This document shows, one piece after another, positions 9,166 through 18,708 of a DNA stretch of 64,000 nucleotides. Positions within the stretch are counted from its first letter, which is position 1, and each line of letters opens with the position of its first letter. Below the pieces are notes generated by a model. That model was not told the DNA's origin, made no database searches, and was given only the letters and a program-made list of their open reading frames with translations. A program made the position numbers and the translations under genes. The DNA comes from Georgenia satyanarayanai (GTDB taxonomy: Bacteria; Actinomycetota; Actinomycetes; Actinomycetales; Actinomycetaceae), in the NCBI RefSeq assembly GCF_009193135.1, contig NZ_VUKC01000002.1, positions 1 through 64,000 on the forward strand, written 5' to 3'.

Positions 9166-10278
9166 TCAGGTGCGAGGGCCGACGTGCCGCTCGGCGGGTC
9201 CGACGTAGGCGGACAGCGGCCGGATGAGGGCGTTGTCCGCGGCCTGCTCCATGATGTGCGCGGTCCAGCCGGTGACGCGTGCCGCGACGAACAGCGGTGT
9301 GAACGTCGCGGTGTCGAAGCCCATGAGGTGGTAGGCGGGCCCGGAGGGGTAGTCGAGGTTGGGCCGGATGCCGGTGCGGGCCGTCATCGCCGCCTCGAGC
9401 GCGTCGTACAGCGCGAGCAGCTCGTGGCGCCCGGTGTGCGCGACGAGCCGGTCCAGCGCCGCCCTCATCGTCGGGACCCGCGAGTCGCCGCGCTTGTACA
9501 CCCGGTGGCCGAAGCCCATGACCTTCCGCTTCTCCGCGAGCGCCCGGTCCACCCACTCCTGCGCGCGCCCGGCCTCGCCGACCTCCTCGAGCACCGCCAT
9601 GACCGCCTCGTTGGCGCCCCCGTGCAGCGGGCCCTTGAGCGCGCCGATCGCGCCGACGACGGCGGAGTACAGGTCCGCGCCGGTGGACGTGATGACCCGG
9701 GCGGTGAAGGTCGAGGCGTTGAAGGAGTGCTCGGCGTAGAGGATGAGGGAGACCCGGAAGGCGTCGACGACGACGGGGTCGGGCACGCGCCCGAAGGTCA
9801 TGTTGAGGAAGTTCTCGACGAACCCGAGGTCGGCGCGCGGCGCGACGAGCTCCTCGCCGCGTCGGCGGCGCTGGTCGTAGGCGACGACGGCCGGGATCTG
9901 GCTGAGCAGCCCCACGGCCTTGCCCACGTCCGTGCGGCGGTCACCGGCGTGCCGGTCGTTGGCCCCCAGGACGCTGACGGCGGTGCGCAGGACGTCCATC
10001 GGGTGCGCCGTCGTCGGGACGAGGTCGACGGCGGCCCGCACCCGGTCCGACAGCGCCCGCTGGGCGCGCCCCTCCCCCTCGAAGGCGACCCGCTCGAGCC
10101 GTGTCGGCAGCTCCCCGTGCCACAGGAGGTAGGCGACCTCCTCGAAGGTGCAGCGCTCGGCGAGCTCGGTGACCGGGTACCCGCGGTAGAGCAGCGAGCT
10201 GCTCTCCGGGTCGACCTCCGACACGGCCGTGGTGTCGGCGACGACGCCGACCAGGCCCTTGCGGATCTCTTCGCTCAT
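9166..10278 (-). CDS. prpC: 2-Methylcitrate synthase
   Basis: Citrate-synthase-family enzyme of 370 residues. It has the active-site histidines in AEHSFNAST and FGHRVYK, and the substrate loop GGANEAV. The family includes both citrate and methylcitrate synthases. Assignment to propionyl-CoA plus oxaloacetate condensation rests on its position directly after prpD and prpB, 20 nt from prpB. It is short for a housekeeping GltA, in line with actinobacterial PrpC. A GGGGAG ribosome site precedes ATG 10278. Confidence 0.92.
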   Translation of the reverse strand: MSEEIRKGLVGVVADTTAVSEVDPESSSLLYRGYPVTELAERCTFEEVAYLLWHGELPTRLERVAFEGEGRAQRALSDRVRAAVDLVPTTAHPMDVLRTAVSVLGANDRHAGDRRTDVGKAVGLLSQIPAVVAYDQRRRRGEELVAPRADLGFVENFLNMTFGRVPDPVVVDAFRVSLILYAEHSFNASTFTARVITSTGADLYSAVVGAIGALKGPLHGGANEAVMAVLEEVGEAGRAQEWVDRALAEKRKVMGFGHRVYKRGDSRVPTMRAALDRLVAHTGRHELLALYDALEAAMTARTGIRPNLDYPSGPAYHLMGFDTATFTPLFVAARVTGWTAHIMEQAADNALIRPLSAYVGPAERHVGPRT

Positions 10279-10298
10279 GGTGTGCTCCCCTGCGGCGG

Positions 10299-11192
10299 TC
10301 AGAGTCGGAAGTTGTAGACGTCGGCGTCGAAGTGGGCGTAGGCGGAGTAGTCGAGCAGCTCGTAGAGCCGGGCGCGGGTCTGCATGGCCGCGACCTCCTC
10401 GCGCAGCGAGCCGTCCCGGCGCAGCGCCCGGAGCCCGCGCTCCGCCGCCCCCATGGCGAGGCGGAGCAGGGAGACGGGGTAGATGACCATGCGCACCCCC
10501 GCCGCGGCGAGCTGGGCGGTCGTGAAGAGCTCGGACCTGCCGAACTCGGTCATGTTGGCGAGGACCGGGACGCCGACGGCGGAGGCGACGGCCTCGAACT
10601 CCTCGAGACTGGCCATGGCCTCGGGGAAGACGGCGTCCGCCCCCGCGTCGACGAGCGCGCGGGCCCGGTCGACGGCGGCGTCGACGCCGTCGACGGCGCG
10701 GACGTCGGTGCGCGCGACGACGAGCAGGCCGGGGTCCCGGCGGGCGTCCACGGCCGCGCGGATGCGCCGCAGCGCCGTCCCCTCCTCGACCACCTGCTTG
10801 CCGTCGAGGTGACCGCAGCGCTTGGGGTTGACCTGGTCCTCGATGTGCAGTCCCGCCACCCCGGCGTCCTCGAGCACCTGGACGGTGCGGGCGACGTTCA
10901 TCGGCTCGCCGAAGCCGGTGTCGGCGTCCACGAGCGCGGGCAGCTCGGTGACGCGGGCGATCTGGGCGCTGCGCGCGGCGACCTCGCTCAGCGTGGTGAG
11001 CCCGATGTCCGGCAGCCCGAGGTCCGCGGAGAGGACGGCGCCGGAGACGTAGACCCCGTCGAAGCCCTGCTCCTCGATGAGCCGGGCGGACAGCGGGTTG
11101 AACGCCCCGGGCAGCAGGAGGAGGTCCTCCCCCGCGAGCCGCCGCCGGAAGGCGGCGCGCTTCTCGTGGGCCGGGGTGGTCGCGTGGAGCAT
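10299..11192 (-). CDS. prpB: 2-Methylisocitrate lyase
   Basis: Splits methylisocitrate to pyruvate and succinate in the methylcitrate cycle. The 297-residue protein has the isocitrate-lyase/PEP-mutase barrel with the catalytic KRCGH loop (C126 in NPKRCGHLDGK), metal-site residues in VDADTGFGEP (89-98) and the HIEDQ segment. Its ATG overlaps the prpD stop by one base (TGATG), which implies translational coupling. Confidence 0.95.
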   Translation of the reverse strand: MLHATTPAHEKRAAFRRRLAGEDLLLLPGAFNPLSARLIEEQGFDGVYVSGAVLSADLGLPDIGLTTLSEVAARSAQIARVTELPALVDADTGFGEPMNVARTVQVLEDAGVAGLHIEDQVNPKRCGHLDGKQVVEEGTALRRIRAAVDARRDPGLLVVARTDVRAVDGVDAAVDRARALVDAGADAVFPEAMASLEEFEAVASAVGVPVLANMTEFGRSELFTTAQLAAAGVRMVIYPVSLLRLAMGAAERGLRALRRDGSLREEVAAMQTRARLYELLDYSAYAHFDADVYNFRL

Positions 11193-12727
11193 CAGAAGAT
11201 CCCCTCGGGTGCGGAGACGGACGCGAGCAGCGCGGGCGGGGCCGTGACGGTGAGCCCACCGAGCTCCTCGGCGGTGAGCGCGGGCAGCCGCTGCGCGACG
11301 TCGAGGACGCGTTCGACCTCGGCGGGCTCGAGCACCCCCTCGGCGAGGGTGCGGAACTTTGCGACGTACTGCTCGCGGCCGAAGGGGCGCGCACCGAGCG
11401 GGTGGGCGTCGGCGACGGCGATCTCCTCGACCACCCGGGAGCCGTCGGCGAGATGGATCTCCACCCGCCCGCCGAAAGCCTTCTCGGCCGGGTCGGTCGA
11501 GTGGTACCGACGGGTCCACTCGGGGTCCTCGGCCGTCGTCACCCTGCGCCACAGCTCCACGGTGTCCGGCCGGGCGGCCCGCTCGGGGCGGTAGGACTCG
11601 ACGTGGTGCCAGGTCCCGTCCTGGAGGGCGACGGTGAAGATGTAGGGGATCGAGTGGTCGAGGGTCTCGCGGCTCGCGGCCGGGTCGTACTTCTGCGGGT
11701 CGTTCGCGCCCGAGCCGATGACGTCGTGGGTGTGGTGGGAGGTGTGGATGACGATCGCCTCGACGTTCGCCGGGTCGCGCAGCTCGGGCCGCTCCCGGTG
11801 GAGCCGGCGGGCGAGGTCGATGAGCGCCTGCGACTGGTACTCCGCGGAGTGCTCCTTGGTGTACGTGTCGAGGATCGCCCGCTTCGGCGACCCAGGGGCG
11901 GGCAGCGTCACCACGTAGTGGGCGTCCGGGCCGTCGAGCAGCCGGGCGATGACGCCGTCCTCCCCCTCGTAGACGGGGGTCGGTGAGGTCTGGCCGCGCA
12001 TCGCGCGGTCGACCGCCTCGACCGCGACCTTGCCGGCGAAGGCGGGGGCGTAGGCCTTCCACGTGGAGATCTCGCCCTTGCGGGACTGGCGCGTCGCCGT
12101 CGTCGTGTGCAGCGCCTGCCCGACGGCGTGGAAGATCGTCCCGGCGTCGAGGCCGAGGAGCGTGCCCAGCCCGGCGGCGGCGGACGGCCCGAGGTGGGCG
12201 ACGTGGTCGATCTTGTGCCGGTGCAGGCTGATCGCGCGGACGAGGTCGACCTGGACCTCGTAGGCGGTGGCCACACCGCGGACGACGTCGGCCCCGGTGA
12301 GACCGCGGCGGGCGGCCGCGTGCTGGGCGACGGCGAGGAGCGGGGGGATGTTGTCGGCGGGGTGGGAGTACTCGGCCGCCAGGAAGGTGTCGTGGTAGTC
12401 GAGCTCGCGGACCGCCACCCCGTTGGCCCACGCCGCCCACTCGGGACTCACCCGCCTCGCGGAGGGGCAGCCGAGGACCGTGGCGCCCGGCCGGTACGGG
12501 TGGGCGAGCGCCTGCGCGCGGGCGGCGACGACGGGGCCACGGGTGAGCGACGCCGTCGCGACCGCGGCGTTGTCGATGACCCGGTTGACGATCATCTCGG
12601 TGACGTCGTCGGGGACGGGGACCGGGTCGGTGGCGAGCTCGGCGATCTTCCACGCGAGCTGCTCCTCACGCCCGAGGTTCGCGGCGCTCGGGTGGACGCG
12701 GACGTCGTGGCTGACGAGCTCGGGCAT
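11192..12727 (-). CDS. prpD: 2-Methylcitrate dehydratase (MmgE/PrpD family)
   Basis: A 511-residue MmgE/PrpD protein that dehydrates 2-methylcitrate. Family segments include [24 protein letters not shown] and the Lys/His-rich [16 protein letters not shown] region. ATG 12727 follows GGGGAGGAGG at a good distance, and an in-frame upstream ATG was rejected for lack of a ribosome site. It is the first enzyme gene of the prpD-prpB-prpC run. No PrpR-type regulator is adjacent, so control is not apparent from the window. Confidence 0.94.
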   Translation of the reverse strand: MPELVSHDVRVHPSAANLGREEQLAWKIAELATDPVPVPDDVTEMIVNRVIDNAAVATASLTRGPVVAARAQALAHPYRPGATVLGCPSARRVSPEWAAWANGVAVRELDYHDTFLAAEYSHPADNIPPLLAVAQHAAARRGLTGADVVRGVATAYEVQVDLVRAISLHRHKIDHVAHLGPSAAAGLGTLLGLDAGTIFHAVGQALHTTTATRQSRKGEISTWKAYAPAFAGKVAVEAVDRAMRGQTSPTPVYEGEDGVIARLLDGPDAHYVVTLPAPGSPKRAILDTYTKEHSAEYQSQALIDLARRLHRERPELRDPANVEAIVIHTSHHTHDVIGSGANDPQKYDPAASRETLDHSIPYIFTVALQDGTWHHVESYRPERAARPDTVELWRRVTTAEDPEWTRRYHSTDPAEKAFGGRVEIHLADGSRVVEEIAVADAHPLGARPFGREQYVAKFRTLAEGVLEPAEVERVLDVAQRLPALTAEELGGLTVTAPPALLASVSAPEGIF

Positions 12728-12762
12728 GGTCCTCCTCCCCTCTGCCGGGACGGTCGGTGGTC

Positions 12763-13476
12763 TCACAGCCAGCGCGGCAGCGCGGGCAGCTCACCCGTCG
12801 AGGACTCGAGCCCGCCGCCGCCCCGCCCGGTGAGCCACCGGGCGAGGTCGGCCGCGCTCCCGGACACGGTGGGACCGGGTGAGCCGATGCTCGTCGGCCC
12901 GTCGCGGTCGGTCGGGTGGAGCACCATGTCGACCGCCTCGCCCCGGGCCGCCCAGCCCTCGAGCACGTCGGCGGTGAGCCGGTCCACGACGGCGGGCGGG
13001 AAGTCGCGGTAGGAGCCGCCGGTGGCGAGGTCGACGCCGTGGATCCACACCTCGCGGGCGCGCATCCACACGGTCTCCCGGGCGCGTAGGCGCCGCCCCT
13101 GCCGGGTGCGGACCTCGGCCTCCCACGCCTCGGCCGGCAGGGAGCGCCAGTCATCGTCGAGCGCGTCGCGGCTGTCGGTGCAGAGCTGACGCAGCTCACC
13201 GAGCGGCAGTGCGGCACCGCGTGCGATCTCCGCGTCGCGGGCCTCCTCCGACGTGTACATCGGCGTCTCCTCCCCGGTCCGGGCCCAGTGGCACAGCCGG
13301 CGCAGCGCCACGGCGTTGTACCCGACGTGGGCGATGACGGCCCCACGGGTCCAGCCGGGCAGCAGGCTGTCCCCGGCGACGTCCTCCTCGGTGAGCTCCG
13401 CGAGCCGCCGGGCGAAGTAGTCCGAGCCGCTGCGGACCCACTCGAGGTCCTCGTCGGGGAGGCCGTCGCCGGTCAT
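12763..13476 (-). CDS. Maleylpyruvate-isomerase-family (DinB-like) protein
   Basis: A 237-residue protein of the mycothiol-dependent maleylpyruvate isomerase N-terminal family, a DinB-type four-helix bundle. Putative metal ligands are His in VIAHVGYNA and in [11 protein letters not shown]. Such proteins often use mycothiol as cofactor, and mshD elsewhere in this window shows mycothiol is made. It lies 35 nt upstream of prpD and may be co-transcribed. The substrate is unknown. ATG 13476 is chosen because GGAGGGAG sits 7 nt upstream. A longer in-frame ATG also has a plausible ribosome site. Confidence 0.8.
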   Translation of the reverse strand: MTGDGLPDEDLEWVRSGSDYFARRLAELTEEDVAGDSLLPGWTRGAVIAHVGYNAVALRRLCHWARTGEETPMYTSEEARDAEIARGAALPLGELRQLCTDSRDALDDDWRSLPAEAWEAEVRTRQGRRLRARETVWMRAREVWIHGVDLATGGSYRDFPPAVVDRLTADVLEGWAARGEAVDMVLHPTDRDGPTSIGSPGPTVSGSAADLARWLTGRGGGGLESSTGELPALPRWL

Positions 13477-13556
13477 CGGCGTGCTCCCTCCGTCCGGTGG
13501 ACGCAGCGCACGGCGCATGTCGACCGTCCCCTCTCGCGTCGTCGTGGCACTGCCCT

Positions 13557-16259
13557 CTAGCCCTGCCCCGTCATGACCGCCGCCCGCCCCGCCTCGAGCC
13601 GGGCCACGGGCACCCGGTAGGGCGAGCAGGAGACGTAGTCGAGGCCGGCGTCGTGGAAGAAGTGGATGGACTCCGGGTCGCCGCCGTGCTCGCCGCACAC
13701 CCCGATGTGCATGTGCGGCTTCGTCGCGCGGCCACCGGCCACCCCGGCGCGCACGAGCGGGCCCACGCCCTCGCCGTCGATCGTCTCGAACGGGGAGATG
13801 CGCAGCACCCCGTTGGCGAGGTACCGGGAGAAGAACGCGGCCTCGACGTCGTCGCGGGAGAAGCCCCACGTCGTCTGGGTGAGGTCGTTGGTGCCGAAGG
13901 AGAAGAAGTCGGCCTGCTCGGCGATCCGGTGGGCGGTGAGCGCCGCGCGGGGCAGCTCGATCATGCAGCCGATGGGCAGGTCGAGGAGCGTGCCCGCGGC
14001 CCGGCCCTCCTCCGCGAGGACCCGCTCGGCCTCCTGGCGGACGAGCTGCAGCTCCCGCACCGAGCCGACGAGCGGGACCATGATCTCCGGGCGCGGGTCC
14101 CTGCCCTCGGCGCGCAGCCGCGCGGTGGCCTGGGCGATCGCCCGCACCTGCAGTGCGAAGAGACCGGGCACGACGAGGCCCAGCCGCACCCCGCGCAGCC
14201 CGAGCATCGGGTTCGCCTCGTGCATCCGCCGGACGGCCCCGAGGAGCCGCACGCGGTGCTCGTCGGCCTGCCCGCGCTCCTGCGCGAGCGCCACCTCGAC
14301 CGAGAGCTCGGTGAGGTCGGGGAGGAACTCGTGCAGCGGCGGGTCGATGAGCCGGATCGTCGCCGGCAGGCCGTCCATGGCCCGCAGGATCTCGCCGAAG
14401 TCCTCCCGCTGGAGCGGCAGCAGCGCCTCCAGCGCCGCGTCCCGCTCCTCCTCGTCGTCACCGGCGAGGATGACCCGTTCGACGAGGGCGCGCCGCTCGC
14501 CGAGGAACATGTGCTCGGTGCGGCACAGCCCGATCCCCTCGGCGCCGCGTTCACGCGCGCGGCGCGCGTCCTCCTCGGTGTCGGCGTTGGCGCGCACACG
14601 CAGCCGCCGGACGTCGTCGGCGTGCGTGAGGATGCGGTGGACCGCCTCGATGAGCTCGCGGGTCTGCTCGTCCGGCGCCGCCGCCAGCCCGGCGTCGAGG
14701 CCCTCGGCGATATAGGTCATCACCGGGGAGTCGACGACGGGCACCTCGCCGAGGAAGACCTCGCCGGACGTCCCGTCGATGGCGATGGTGTCCCCGGCGT
14801 GGAGGGTGCGGCCGTTGACCCGTACCTCGCGGCGGACGACGTCGACGTCGAGCTCGTCCGCGCCGACGACGGCGCAGGTGCCCATCCCGCGGGCGACCAC
14901 GGCCGCGTGGGACGTCTTGCCGCCCCGGGAGGTGAGGATGCCGGCGGCGACCACCATGCCCTGGAGGTCGTCGGGGTTCGTCTCCCGCCGCACGAGGATG
15001 ACGTCGGCGCCCGCCTCGCTGCGCTCGACGGCCTGGGCGTTGTCGAAGACGATCTCGCCGACGGCGGCGCCGGGGGACGCGGCCATGCCGGTGGTGAGGC
15101 GTTCGCTGTCCGCGTCGGCGTCGAACTGCGGGAAGAGGAGCTTGCCCAGCTGGGCGCCGCTCACCCGGCCGATGGCCTCGTCCATGGTGATGAGGTCCTC
15201 GTCCACCAGCTGGGTGGCCACCCGGAACGCTGCCGCGGCGGTGCGCTTGCCCACCCGCGTCTGCAGCAGCCAGAGCTTGCCGTCCTCGATGGTGAACTCG
15301 ATGTCGCACAGGTCGCGGTAGTGGGTCTCCAGCCGCCGCATCGCCTGCCGCAGCTCGGTGTACGCCTCGGCGTCGAAGCGCTCGAGCTCGGCGAGCGGCA
15401 CGGTGTTGCGGATGCCCGCGACGACGTCCTCGCCCTGGGCGTTCGGCAGGTAGTCGCCGTACACGCCGGAGTGGCCGGTCGAGGGGTCGCGGGTGAAGCA
15501 GACCCCGGTGCCCGACGTGGGGCCGAGGTTCCCGAACACCATCGCCTGGACGTTGACCGCCGTGCCGAGGTCGTTGGGGATGCCCTCCTGGCGGCGGTAC
15601 AGGACCGCCCGGTCGGTGTTCCACGAGCGGAGCACCGCCTCGATGGCCATGTCGAGCTGCTGGCGCGGGTGCTGCGGGAAGTCGTGGCCGGACTGCTCGC
15701 GGACGATGCCCTTGTACGTTCCTGTCAGTCCCCGCAGGTCCTCGCCGGTGAGCTCGGTGTCGTCCGTGGCGCCGCGCCGGGCCTTGAGCTCCTCGAGGGC
15801 ACCGGAGAAGAGGTCCCCGTCGATGCCGAGGACGGTCTTGCCGAACATCTGGACGAGCCGGCGGTAGGAGTCCCACGCGAAGCGCTCGTCCCCGGTGACG
15901 GCGGTGAGGCCCTGCACCGAGGCGTCGTTGAGCCCGACGTTGAGGACCGTCTCCATCATCCCGGGCATGGAGAACTTCGCGCCCGAGCGCACCGACACGA
16001 GGAGCGGCTCGTGGAAGTCCCCGAGACTGCGGCCGAGGGTGTCCTCGACCTGACGCAGCGCGAGGGTCACCTCCACGCGCAGGTCCGCCGGGACGTGCCC
16101 GTCGCGCATGTACGCGCGGCACGCCTCGGTGGTGATCGTGAAGCCCGGGGGCACCGGCAGACCGAGCCTGCTCATCTCGGCGAGGTTCGCGCCCTTGCCA
16201 CCGAGCAGGTCCTTCTGGTCCATCCCGCCCTCGCTGAAGCGGTACACGTACTTCGGCAT
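13557..16259 (-). CDS. ppdK: Pyruvate, phosphate dikinase
   Basis: A 900-residue PPDK interconverting pyruvate, ATP and Pi with PEP, AMP and PPi. The ATP-grasp domain starts with GGKGANLAEM (20-29). The phosphohistidine is H451 in GGKTSHAAVVARGMG. The C-terminal PEP/pyruvate barrel ends with the catalytic Cys segment GVCGEHGGDP. The length matches bacterial PPDK. It could return pyruvate made by PrpB to PEP, an inference from the neighbouring prp genes. Confidence 0.96.
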   Translation of the reverse strand: MPKYVYRFSEGGMDQKDLLGGKGANLAEMSRLGLPVPPGFTITTEACRAYMRDGHVPADLRVEVTLALRQVEDTLGRSLGDFHEPLLVSVRSGAKFSMPGMMETVLNVGLNDASVQGLTAVTGDERFAWDSYRRLVQMFGKTVLGIDGDLFSGALEELKARRGATDDTELTGEDLRGLTGTYKGIVREQSGHDFPQHPRQQLDMAIEAVLRSWNTDRAVLYRRQEGIPNDLGTAVNVQAMVFGNLGPTSGTGVCFTRDPSTGHSGVYGDYLPNAQGEDVVAGIRNTVPLAELERFDAEAYTELRQAMRRLETHYRDLCDIEFTIEDGKLWLLQTRVGKRTAAAAFRVATQLVDEDLITMDEAIGRVSGAQLGKLLFPQFDADADSERLTTGMAASPGAAVGEIVFDNAQAVERSEAGADVILVRRETNPDDLQGMVVAAGILTSRGGKTSHAAVVARGMGTCAVVGADELDVDVVRREVRVNGRTLHAGDTIAIDGTSGEVFLGEVPVVDSPVMTYIAEGLDAGLAAAPDEQTRELIEAVHRILTHADDVRRLRVRANADTEEDARRARERGAEGIGLCRTEHMFLGERRALVERVILAGDDEEERDAALEALLPLQREDFGEILRAMDGLPATIRLIDPPLHEFLPDLTELSVEVALAQERGQADEHRVRLLGAVRRMHEANPMLGLRGVRLGLVVPGLFALQVRAIAQATARLRAEGRDPRPEIMVPLVGSVRELQLVRQEAERVLAEEGRAAGTLLDLPIGCMIELPRAALTAHRIAEQADFFSFGTNDLTQTTWGFSRDDVEAAFFSRYLANGVLRISPFETIDGEGVGPLVRAGVAGGRATKPHMHIGVCGEHGGDPESIHFFHDAGLDYVSCSPYRVPVARLEAGRAAVMTGQG

Positions 16260-16383
16260 CGTCGCCTCCGGTGGTCCCCGCGGTCCCCGACACCGCGGAC
16301 GTGTGCCCACTCTAGCGACGCCCACCCACATCCATCGAGGGTTCTCGGCGTGCGAGGGGGCGGTCGGCCGGGCACGCTGAGGC

Positions 16384-16677
16384 ATGGTCGAGATCCAGGT
16401 GGCCGACGTCCCCACCCGGCACCGCTTCGAGGCGACAGCGGGCGGGGACCTCCTCGGTGTCGCCGTCTACGAGCGTGACGCCGACGTCGTCGTCCTCACG
16501 CACACCGTCGTCGAGCCGTCCGCCGCGGGGCAGGGCGTCGGTTCCGCCCTCGCGAGCGCGGCGCTGGAGGCTGCCCGCACCGAGGGGCTCCGGGTCGTGC
16601 CGGAGTGCTCGTTCATGGCCGGGTGGATCGACGAGCACCCGGAGTACGCCGACCTCGTCGACGAGCGCACCGACTGA
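16384..16677 (+). CDS. Small GNAT-fold acetyltransferase (YjdJ/COG2388-like)
   Basis: A 97-residue protein matching the short single-domain GNAT family. It has a core beta sheet followed by the acetyl-CoA loop (AAGQGVGSALASAALEAAR, about 46-64) and the C-terminal WIDEHPEYADLV segment typical of this subgroup. The substrate is unknown. It starts at ATG, with CACGCT about 5 nt before it. Confidence 0.8.
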   Translation: MVEIQVADVPTRHRFEATAGGDLLGVAVYERDADVVVLTHTVVEPSAAGQGVGSALASAALEAARTEGLRVVPECSFMAGWIDEHPEYADLVDERTD

Positions 16678-16687
16678 CCGGCACCGC

Positions 16688-16713
16688 CCCGGCCGGCCCT
16701 CCAACCGGCCGGG
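16688..16713. terminator. Bidirectional hairpin between convergent genes
   Basis: Perfect 9-bp stem CCCGGCCGG / CCGGCCGGG with an 8-nt loop, between the GNAT stop (16677) and the opposed stop at 16734. There is no U tract. Confidence 0.5.
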
Positions 16714-16733
16714 ACGACGCCTCTCGTGGCGTC

Positions 16734-18047
16734 CTAGAACGCCAGCTCGTGGTCGGCCACGGCCAGCACCCGCCAGGTCCGTCCCTCGGCGTCGCTCAGG
16801 TCGTAGGCCGGCAGCAGGAGGCTGCTGCCCCCGTCCGTCCAGTGCTCGGTCAGGCTCGGCTCCGCCGTCGTGATGGTGACGTCGGTGACCGGCCACGGGA
16901 CGGGCGCACCGGCCGCCGGCGGCGGGGCGGGCGGGTCGTCCCAGCTGCGCCCGTCCGGCTCGGGCACCGGCATGATCGCGACGTCCTCCGACCACACCGG
17001 GCTGCCACCGAAGCGCGGGTCGGCGAGCCGCTCGACCGCCGCCGCGGGGCTGACGACGTCGTACGCGCCGAGATCGACGACCGGTGCGAGCGGACCGGAG
17101 AGGGACATCACCTCGCCGTCGACGACGTCGGCGTACCAGCTGTGACCGGTGCGCAGCCCCGCGACGACGTGGTGCGCGACGACGCTCGTCGCCGGGTGCC
17201 CCGCCCACGCGTCCTGCTCGGCGTACTCGGCCGCCTCGGGGTCCAGCCCGAGCGCGGCGAGCGTCTCGTACAGGGCACCGGCCGCCCCGTCCGGCGCCGA
17301 CCCCTCCGGCGCGACGGCGCTCGGCTCGTCGCCCCCACCGGGAGCGGGGAGCGGCTCGACAGCGGACGTCCCGACGTCCCCGTCCCCGCCGGAGGCGGCG
17401 TCCCCGCCCTCGGCGGCACCCTCGTCCATGGGCTCGGCGGGCGCGACGTCCTCCAGCCCCGCGTAGAGCGCGGGGTCGCTGTAGTAGACGGTCACCGCGG
17501 CGTCCGGGCCGATGCTGAGGGTCGGGCCGCTGCCGTCGACCGGGCCGACGTTCCACCCGCCCTCCAGGCGCGGCTCCCCCTCGACCCCGAGGACCTCGGC
17601 CACGCGGGCGGCGGTCTCCTCGGAGAAGACGGCGGCGCCGTCGAAGGCCCAGGCCGTCGCGGTGCCGCCCGCGTCGCTCAGCCCCGCGGCGGTGAAGGTC
17701 GTGCGCTCCCCGCCGTAGCCGCCGGCGAGGGACGTGTCGGCGGAGGACATGCTCTCCGGGGCGCCGGCGGCGACGCTGCGCTCCGCGGGCGCACCGGCGT
17801 CGAGGGTCGACGTGGCCGGGTCCTGCGTGGCCCGGCCGACCCCGAACCCGGCCCCGCCGCCGACGACGAGCGCGCCGGCCGCGACGGCGGCCACCGCCGC
17901 CCACCGCGCACCCCGGCGGCCGCGCCGCGCCGCGAGCTCGTCCGCACGCCGCTCGCTGGTGAGCGCGGCCAGCCGCTCGCCGTCCGGCTCGGCGCCGGCG
18001 GCGGGGTCGGCGCCGCGTACCCGAGCGACTGCCTCGTCCTCGTCCAT
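16734..18047 (-). CDS. Single-pass membrane protein, possible anti-sigma factor
   Basis: A 437-residue protein with an acidic N-terminal cytoplasmic segment (about 1-50, including VRGADPAAGAEPD), one transmembrane helix near 50-70, and a long Ala/Gly/Glu-rich extracellular part that I do not recognise. The N-terminus resembles proteins that follow ECF sigma genes in actinobacteria, and an ECF sigma gene lies 660 bp upstream in the same direction with a Nudix gene wedged between. The anti-sigma role is inference. GGAGGT precedes ATG 18047. Confidence 0.6.
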   Translation of the reverse strand: MDEDEAVARVRGADPAAGAEPDGERLAALTSERRADELAARRGRRGARWAAVAAVAAGALVVGGGAGFGVGRATQDPATSTLDAGAPAERSVAAGAPESMSSADTSLAGGYGGERTTFTAAGLSDAGGTATAWAFDGAAVFSEETAARVAEVLGVEGEPRLEGGWNVGPVDGSGPTLSIGPDAAVTVYYSDPALYAGLEDVAPAEPMDEGAAEGGDAASGGDGDVGTSAVEPLPAPGGGDEPSAVAPEGSAPDGAAGALYETLAALGLDPEAAEYAEQDAWAGHPATSVVAHHVVAGLRTGHSWYADVVDGEVMSLSGPLAPVVDLGAYDVVSPAAAVERLADPRFGGSPVWSEDVAIMPVPEPDGRSWDDPPAPPPAAGAPVPWPVTDVTITTAEPSLTEHWTDGGSSLLLPAYDLSDAEGRTWRVLAVADHELAF

Positions 18048-18143
18048 GGTGACCTCCGGGGTTAGGACTGGGTGGGCCTGCTCCTACCCCACCTGTGTGG
18101 CGAGCCGCCCGGATCTTGCGCCGGTGGTGGCACGCTGGTCACC

Positions 18144-18692
18144 GTGCCTCCCACCCTCCACTCCTCCGCCCTCGCCGTGCTCGAGACCTGGCACGCCCCC
18201 ACGCCACGGCAGGAGCAGCTGCGCGAGCGCTACGTCGCCCACCTGCGGGCCGAGCCGCTCGGCGTGCTGCGCGAGTGCTACCCCGACCACCTGACGGCGA
18301 GCACCGTCGTCGTCTCGGCCGACCGCCGCAGCGTGCTGCTCACCCTGCACCGCAAGGCCCAGCGCTGGTTCCAGCTCGGTGGGCACGTCGAGCCCGGCGA
18401 CCCCACGCTGGCCGCCGCCGCCCTGCGCGAGGCCCGCGAGGAGTCCGGCATCGACGCCCTCGTCCTCGACCCGGTGCCGGTGCAGCTCAGCGCGCACCCC
18501 GTGCCGTTCTGCGACCCGCGCGGCGGGGCCACGCACCTGGACGTCCGCTTCGTCGCCACGGCACCCGTCGGCGCCGCCCACGCCGTGTCCGCCGAGTCCC
18601 TCGACGTCGCCTGGTGGCCGGTCGACGAGCTGCCCGACCCGCAGCCCGACATGGTCGAGCTCGTCGCTCTCGCGCTGGCCCGCCTGGCCTGA
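18144..18692 (+). CDS. Nudix hydrolase
   Basis: A 182-residue Nudix protein. The Nudix box runs from GGHVEPGD to REAREESGI (about 76-100), with the expected Gly, REXXEE and Gly positions. It has an N-terminal helical extension of about 50 residues. The nucleotide substrate cannot be predicted. GTG 18144 is taken as the start, and upstream in-frame codons lack a ribosome site. The gene is inserted between two leftward genes that may form a sigma/anti-sigma pair. Confidence 0.85.
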   Translation: MPPTLHSSALAVLETWHAPTPRQEQLRERYVAHLRAEPLGVLRECYPDHLTASTVVVSADRRSVLLTLHRKAQRWFQLGGHVEPGDPTLAAAALREAREESGIDALVLDPVPVQLSAHPVPFCDPRGGATHLDVRFVATAPVGAAHAVSAESLDVAWWPVDELPDPQPDMVELVALALARLA

Positions 18693-18708
18693 CCCGGGCG
18701 GCGCCGGG

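Noticed and set aside
3886-10317. A very long open frame of over 2,100 codons on the plus strand
   Set aside because: It runs through metabolic genes in other frames and on the other strand. Its translation is low-complexity Arg/Gly/Val/Asp with no domain, a known artefact of high-GC codon bias.
12763-13869. Longer upstream start for the MPI-family protein
   Set aside because: The extension is low complexity and runs into ppdK. The ATG at 13476 has the better ribosome site.
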